The notes under the pieces: generated by a model
Databases searched by the model: none
Seen by the model: only the letters and a program-made list of their open reading frames with translations
Told to the model about the DNA's origin: nothing
In this document: piece by piece, positions 5,713 to 7,609 of the stretch
Layout: every line of letters begins with the position of its first letter
Numbering within the stretch: the stretch's first letter is position 1
Position numbers and translations under genes: made by a program
Origin: an uncultured Rhodanobacter sp.
GTDB lineage: Bacteria > Pseudomonadota > Gammaproteobacteria > Xanthomonadales > Rhodanobacteraceae
Length of the DNA: 7,609 nucleotides
Assembly: GCA_937906285.1 (NCBI GenBank)
Contig: CALCWL010000587.1
Span: 1 to 7,609 of the forward strand
Direction: 5' to 3'

Positions 5713-7609
5713 TCAGTGCAGCCGTCGGTGGATCAGCGGCACGAACAGGTCCACCACGAAGCCGTCATGGTCCGACACGCCGATCGCCCGCGTCCAGTCG
5801 CTGGCGCTCGCTGCATCGTCGACGGTCTGCGCCGGCGCGTCGAGGTCGGCGCGGCCGAACTGCATGTCCAGGAAGCGCAACCGCGCGGGCACGTTGAGCA
5901 GGGCGTGGTCGAGCACCTGGAAGGTCGGCACGGCGCGTCCGGGGTTGCCGCTGCCGGCCCTGGTATAGCCCTGGATCTCGCCGAAGTTCTGCGTGTACAG
6001 GAACGAGTAGCGATCATTGCGCGGCACCGTATTCACGGCGTTCCACAGCGCCGGCTGCACGATATTGTGGCCGAGCTTGAGCAGGTTCTGGTTGTCGTCG
6101 TAGCGGCCGGCGACCAGGTTCACCACGTCGGTCCAGCCATCGGTGAACTGGTAGGCATTGAAGTCGCCCACCACCAGCAGCGGCATGCGCGGATCGGCTT
6201 GCTGCAATGCCTGCACCTGGTTGGCCAGCGATTTCGCCTGCAGAAAGCGCTTCTCGCGGTCGCGTTCGGCGTCGGCGGTGTTGTCGTCGACGTTGGAGCG
6301 TGCCTTCATGTGCACCGAAATGACGTGGAAGCGCGTGTGACCTGCCTGCGCGGTGAGCAGCAGAGGCGGGTGGTCGTGGATGAAGGCGGTGTGGCCGTCG
6401 TCGTTCCAGGTTTCGCTGGCGGCGAGTTGCTGCACCGAAAGTACCTGCACGCGGTCGCGGCGCACCAGGAAGCCGACATTGATGCCGCTGGGGTCGTGGC
6501 CGGGCAGCAGGTAGGCGTCGTACGTCACGCCATAGTCGGTGAGGAGTTGCGTGGCCAGGCCGCGCAGCAACGGCAGGGTTTCCACTTCCTCCACCGACAG
6601 CACGTCGGGCAGTTGCAGCACGCTGCCGACATAGCTGGACAGGCGCCGGGTTTTTAGTGCGACCTCGTCCGGCGTGGACTCCTTGCTCCCGCCGCTGCAG
6701 GTGTAGGTGGTGTCGAACACGCTGTCGCAGAAACGTTCCGTGTTGAACGCGCCGATGCGCAGTGCGAGCAGAGGGGTGGGCGAGACCGGCCGCGGGATCG
6801 GCGCGGCGTACGCCAGCCGGAACTGCGTGGGGATGAAGGTGTAGGCGCCGAAGTCGTAGGAGATCACGCCCTCGGCATGGAAGGTGCTGCCGGCGTTGAA
6901 CGGCGTGTTCAGCGGCACCGCACCGAAGTCGGCCGTGTTCATCTTGAACACTTCCGGGTTGCCGCTCCAGTTGGGCAGGTCCACGCCTGCGGGCACCGGC
7001 ACGCCGAACACCACGCCGGGCTGGCGCAGCGAGCGTCGGCCATTCGCGGTGATGCTGACCTCCGCATACGGTTCGCTGCTGAAGCGCTTGTTGCCGGTGT
7101 TGATCATGCCGTGGTCGATGCGCACACGCATGCTCATGAAGCACTGGAAATTGGTGGCGCCGCAGGAGAGATGGTCCGGATCGGGCGAAGGCGTGCGCCG
7201 GTCGAACACGACCGCACGCGGCAGGCGCACGTGGCGGTCGACTACGTTGACTGTGGCGTTCTTCAGTTCGGTGAGGCCGTAGTAGTCGTCCACCCGTGCA
7301 GCCACGTCCACGGCATCGCCCACGTGCACGGTCGGTATGCTGTTGGTGAAGACGTACACGCCGTTGGAAGTCAGCGGGCTGGCGTCGGCGCGCGCATCGG
7401 GCGTCTGCATGGTGAAGCCCAGCGGGCCCACCGCGGTGACCACGTTGCCGTAGGTGAACACCGACTTGCCGAGCAGGGCGGCCCGCTGCCCGCTGCCGTT
7501 GATCTGCCAGATCTCCGCCTGCACCGGGATGTCGTAGTGGATGGTGCCGATGGCGGTGGCGTCGCCCAGCGCCACACCATCGCCGGGATCGCTCAGCGTG
7601 ACGCTGAAG
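5713..7609 (-). CDS. ExeM/NucH-type nuclease: Calx-beta end, OB fold, EEP domain (N-terminus outside window)
   Basis: This is probably a secreted or surface nuclease acting on extracellular DNA. It runs off the right edge with 631 residues visible, numbered here from the edge. Residues 1-26 (FSVTLSDPGDGVALGDATAI) resemble the last strands of a Calx-beta domain. About 30-125 is a YhcR-like OB fold, with EIWQINGSGQRAAL, GVYVFTN and YYGLTELKNATV. About 145-275 corresponds to the connecting region of ExeM-like proteins. The endonuclease/exonuclease/phosphatase domain spans about 280-622. It keeps N289 (GAFNTERF), E341 (SVEEVE), H433 (SVHMKA), D482/N484 (VGDFNAY), D567 (VLDHALL) and D613/H614 (GVSDHDGF), so it should be active. 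Four cysteines in two pairs fit export. No GlyGly-CTERM follows; the chain ends just after the EEP domain. The signal peptide, true length and promoter lie beyond the window. A phosphodiesterase or phosphatase activity on another substrate cannot be excluded. Confidence 0.87.
   Translation of the reverse strand, partial: FSVTLSDPGDGVALGDATAIGTIHYDIPVQAEIWQINGSGQRAALLGKSVFTYGNVVTAVGPLGFTMQTPDARADASPLTSNGVYVFTNSIPTVHVGDAVDVAARVDDYYGLTELKNATVNVVDRHVRLPRAVVFDRRTPSPDPDHLSCGATNFQCFMSMRVRIDHGMINTGNKRFSSEPYAEVSITANGRRSLRQPGVVFGVPVPAGVDLPNWSGNPEVFKMNTADFGAVPLNTPFNAGSTFHAEGVISYDFGAYTFIPTQFRLAYAAPIPRPVSPTPLLALRIGAFNTERFCDSVFDTTYTCSGGSKESTPDEVALKTRRLSSYVGSVLQLPDVLSVEEVETLPLLRGLATQLLTDYGVTYDAYLLPGHDPSGINVGFLVRRDRVQVLSVQQLAASETWNDDGHTAFIHDHPPLLLTAQAGHTRFHVISVHMKARSNVDDNTADAERDREKRFLQAKSLANQVQALQQADPRMPLLVVGDFNAYQFTDGWTDVVNLVAGRYDDNQNLLKLGHNIVQPALWNAVNTVPRNDRYSFLYTQNFGEIQGYTRAGSGNPGRAVPTFQVLDHALLNVPARLRFLDMQFGRADLDAPAQTVDDAASASDWTRAIGVSDHDGFVVDLFVPLIHRRLH

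Noticed and set aside
5707..6657. Open frame of 316 codons on the + strand across the nuclease gene
   Set aside because: It is antisense to the catalytic EEP domain, whose motifs are intact on the - strand. The translation resembles the other antisense shadows.

Overview
This is a GC-rich, densely packed chromosomal stretch, apparently from the Xanthomonadales side of the Gammaproteobacteria. I would place it in Xanthomonadaceae or Rhodanobacteraceae, such as a Rhodanobacter or Dyella relative. The reasons are the pheT-ihfA-merR-tRNA-Pro gene order, proteins that read like that group's versions, and an inverted repeat built from GGGAAT-type heptamers of a kind seen between genes there. The taxon is inferred from memory, not from a search.

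Left part (1-1758, + strand): the 3' two-fifths of pheT (phenylalanyl-tRNA synthetase beta chain), then ihfA one base later, then a small MerR-type regulator gene overlapping ihfA by 20 bases. This is the tail of the pheST-ihfA translation/nucleoid operon. A tRNA-Pro(GGG) gene with encoded CCA follows. It has its own extended -10 promoter, and no terminator separates it from the operon.

Convergence zone (1768-1898): a perfect 18-bp bidirectional terminator hairpin directly abuts a 31-bp perfect inverted repeat made of 7-base units. Each arm fits the canonical G-quadruplex pattern. The repeat ends three bases from the stop of serA, which comes in on the - strand.

Middle (1899-4641): serA (D-3-phosphoglycerate dehydrogenase, - strand) and a FAD-linked oxidase of the D-2-hydroxyglutarate dehydrogenase type (+ strand) are divergent across 118 bp. 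This pairing makes biochemical sense. SerA can regenerate NAD+ by reducing 2-oxoglutarate to D-2-hydroxyglutarate, and the neighbouring enzyme would oxidise it back, pulling serine synthesis forward.

Right part (4704-7609): pip (proline iminopeptidase, + strand) with a strong ribosome-binding site ends at a GC-rich hairpin. Beyond it, arriving on the - strand and running off the right edge, is a large multidomain ExeM/NucH-type nuclease. Its visible part has the end of a probable Calx-beta domain, a YhcR-like OB fold and a complete endonuclease/exonuclease/phosphatase domain.

I found no mobile element, CRISPR array, phage gene or clearly new system. The points most worth a second look are the quadruplex-capable heptamer hairpin, the serA/D2HGDH divergent pair, the small MerR protein tied to ihfA, and the nuclease's domain make-up.
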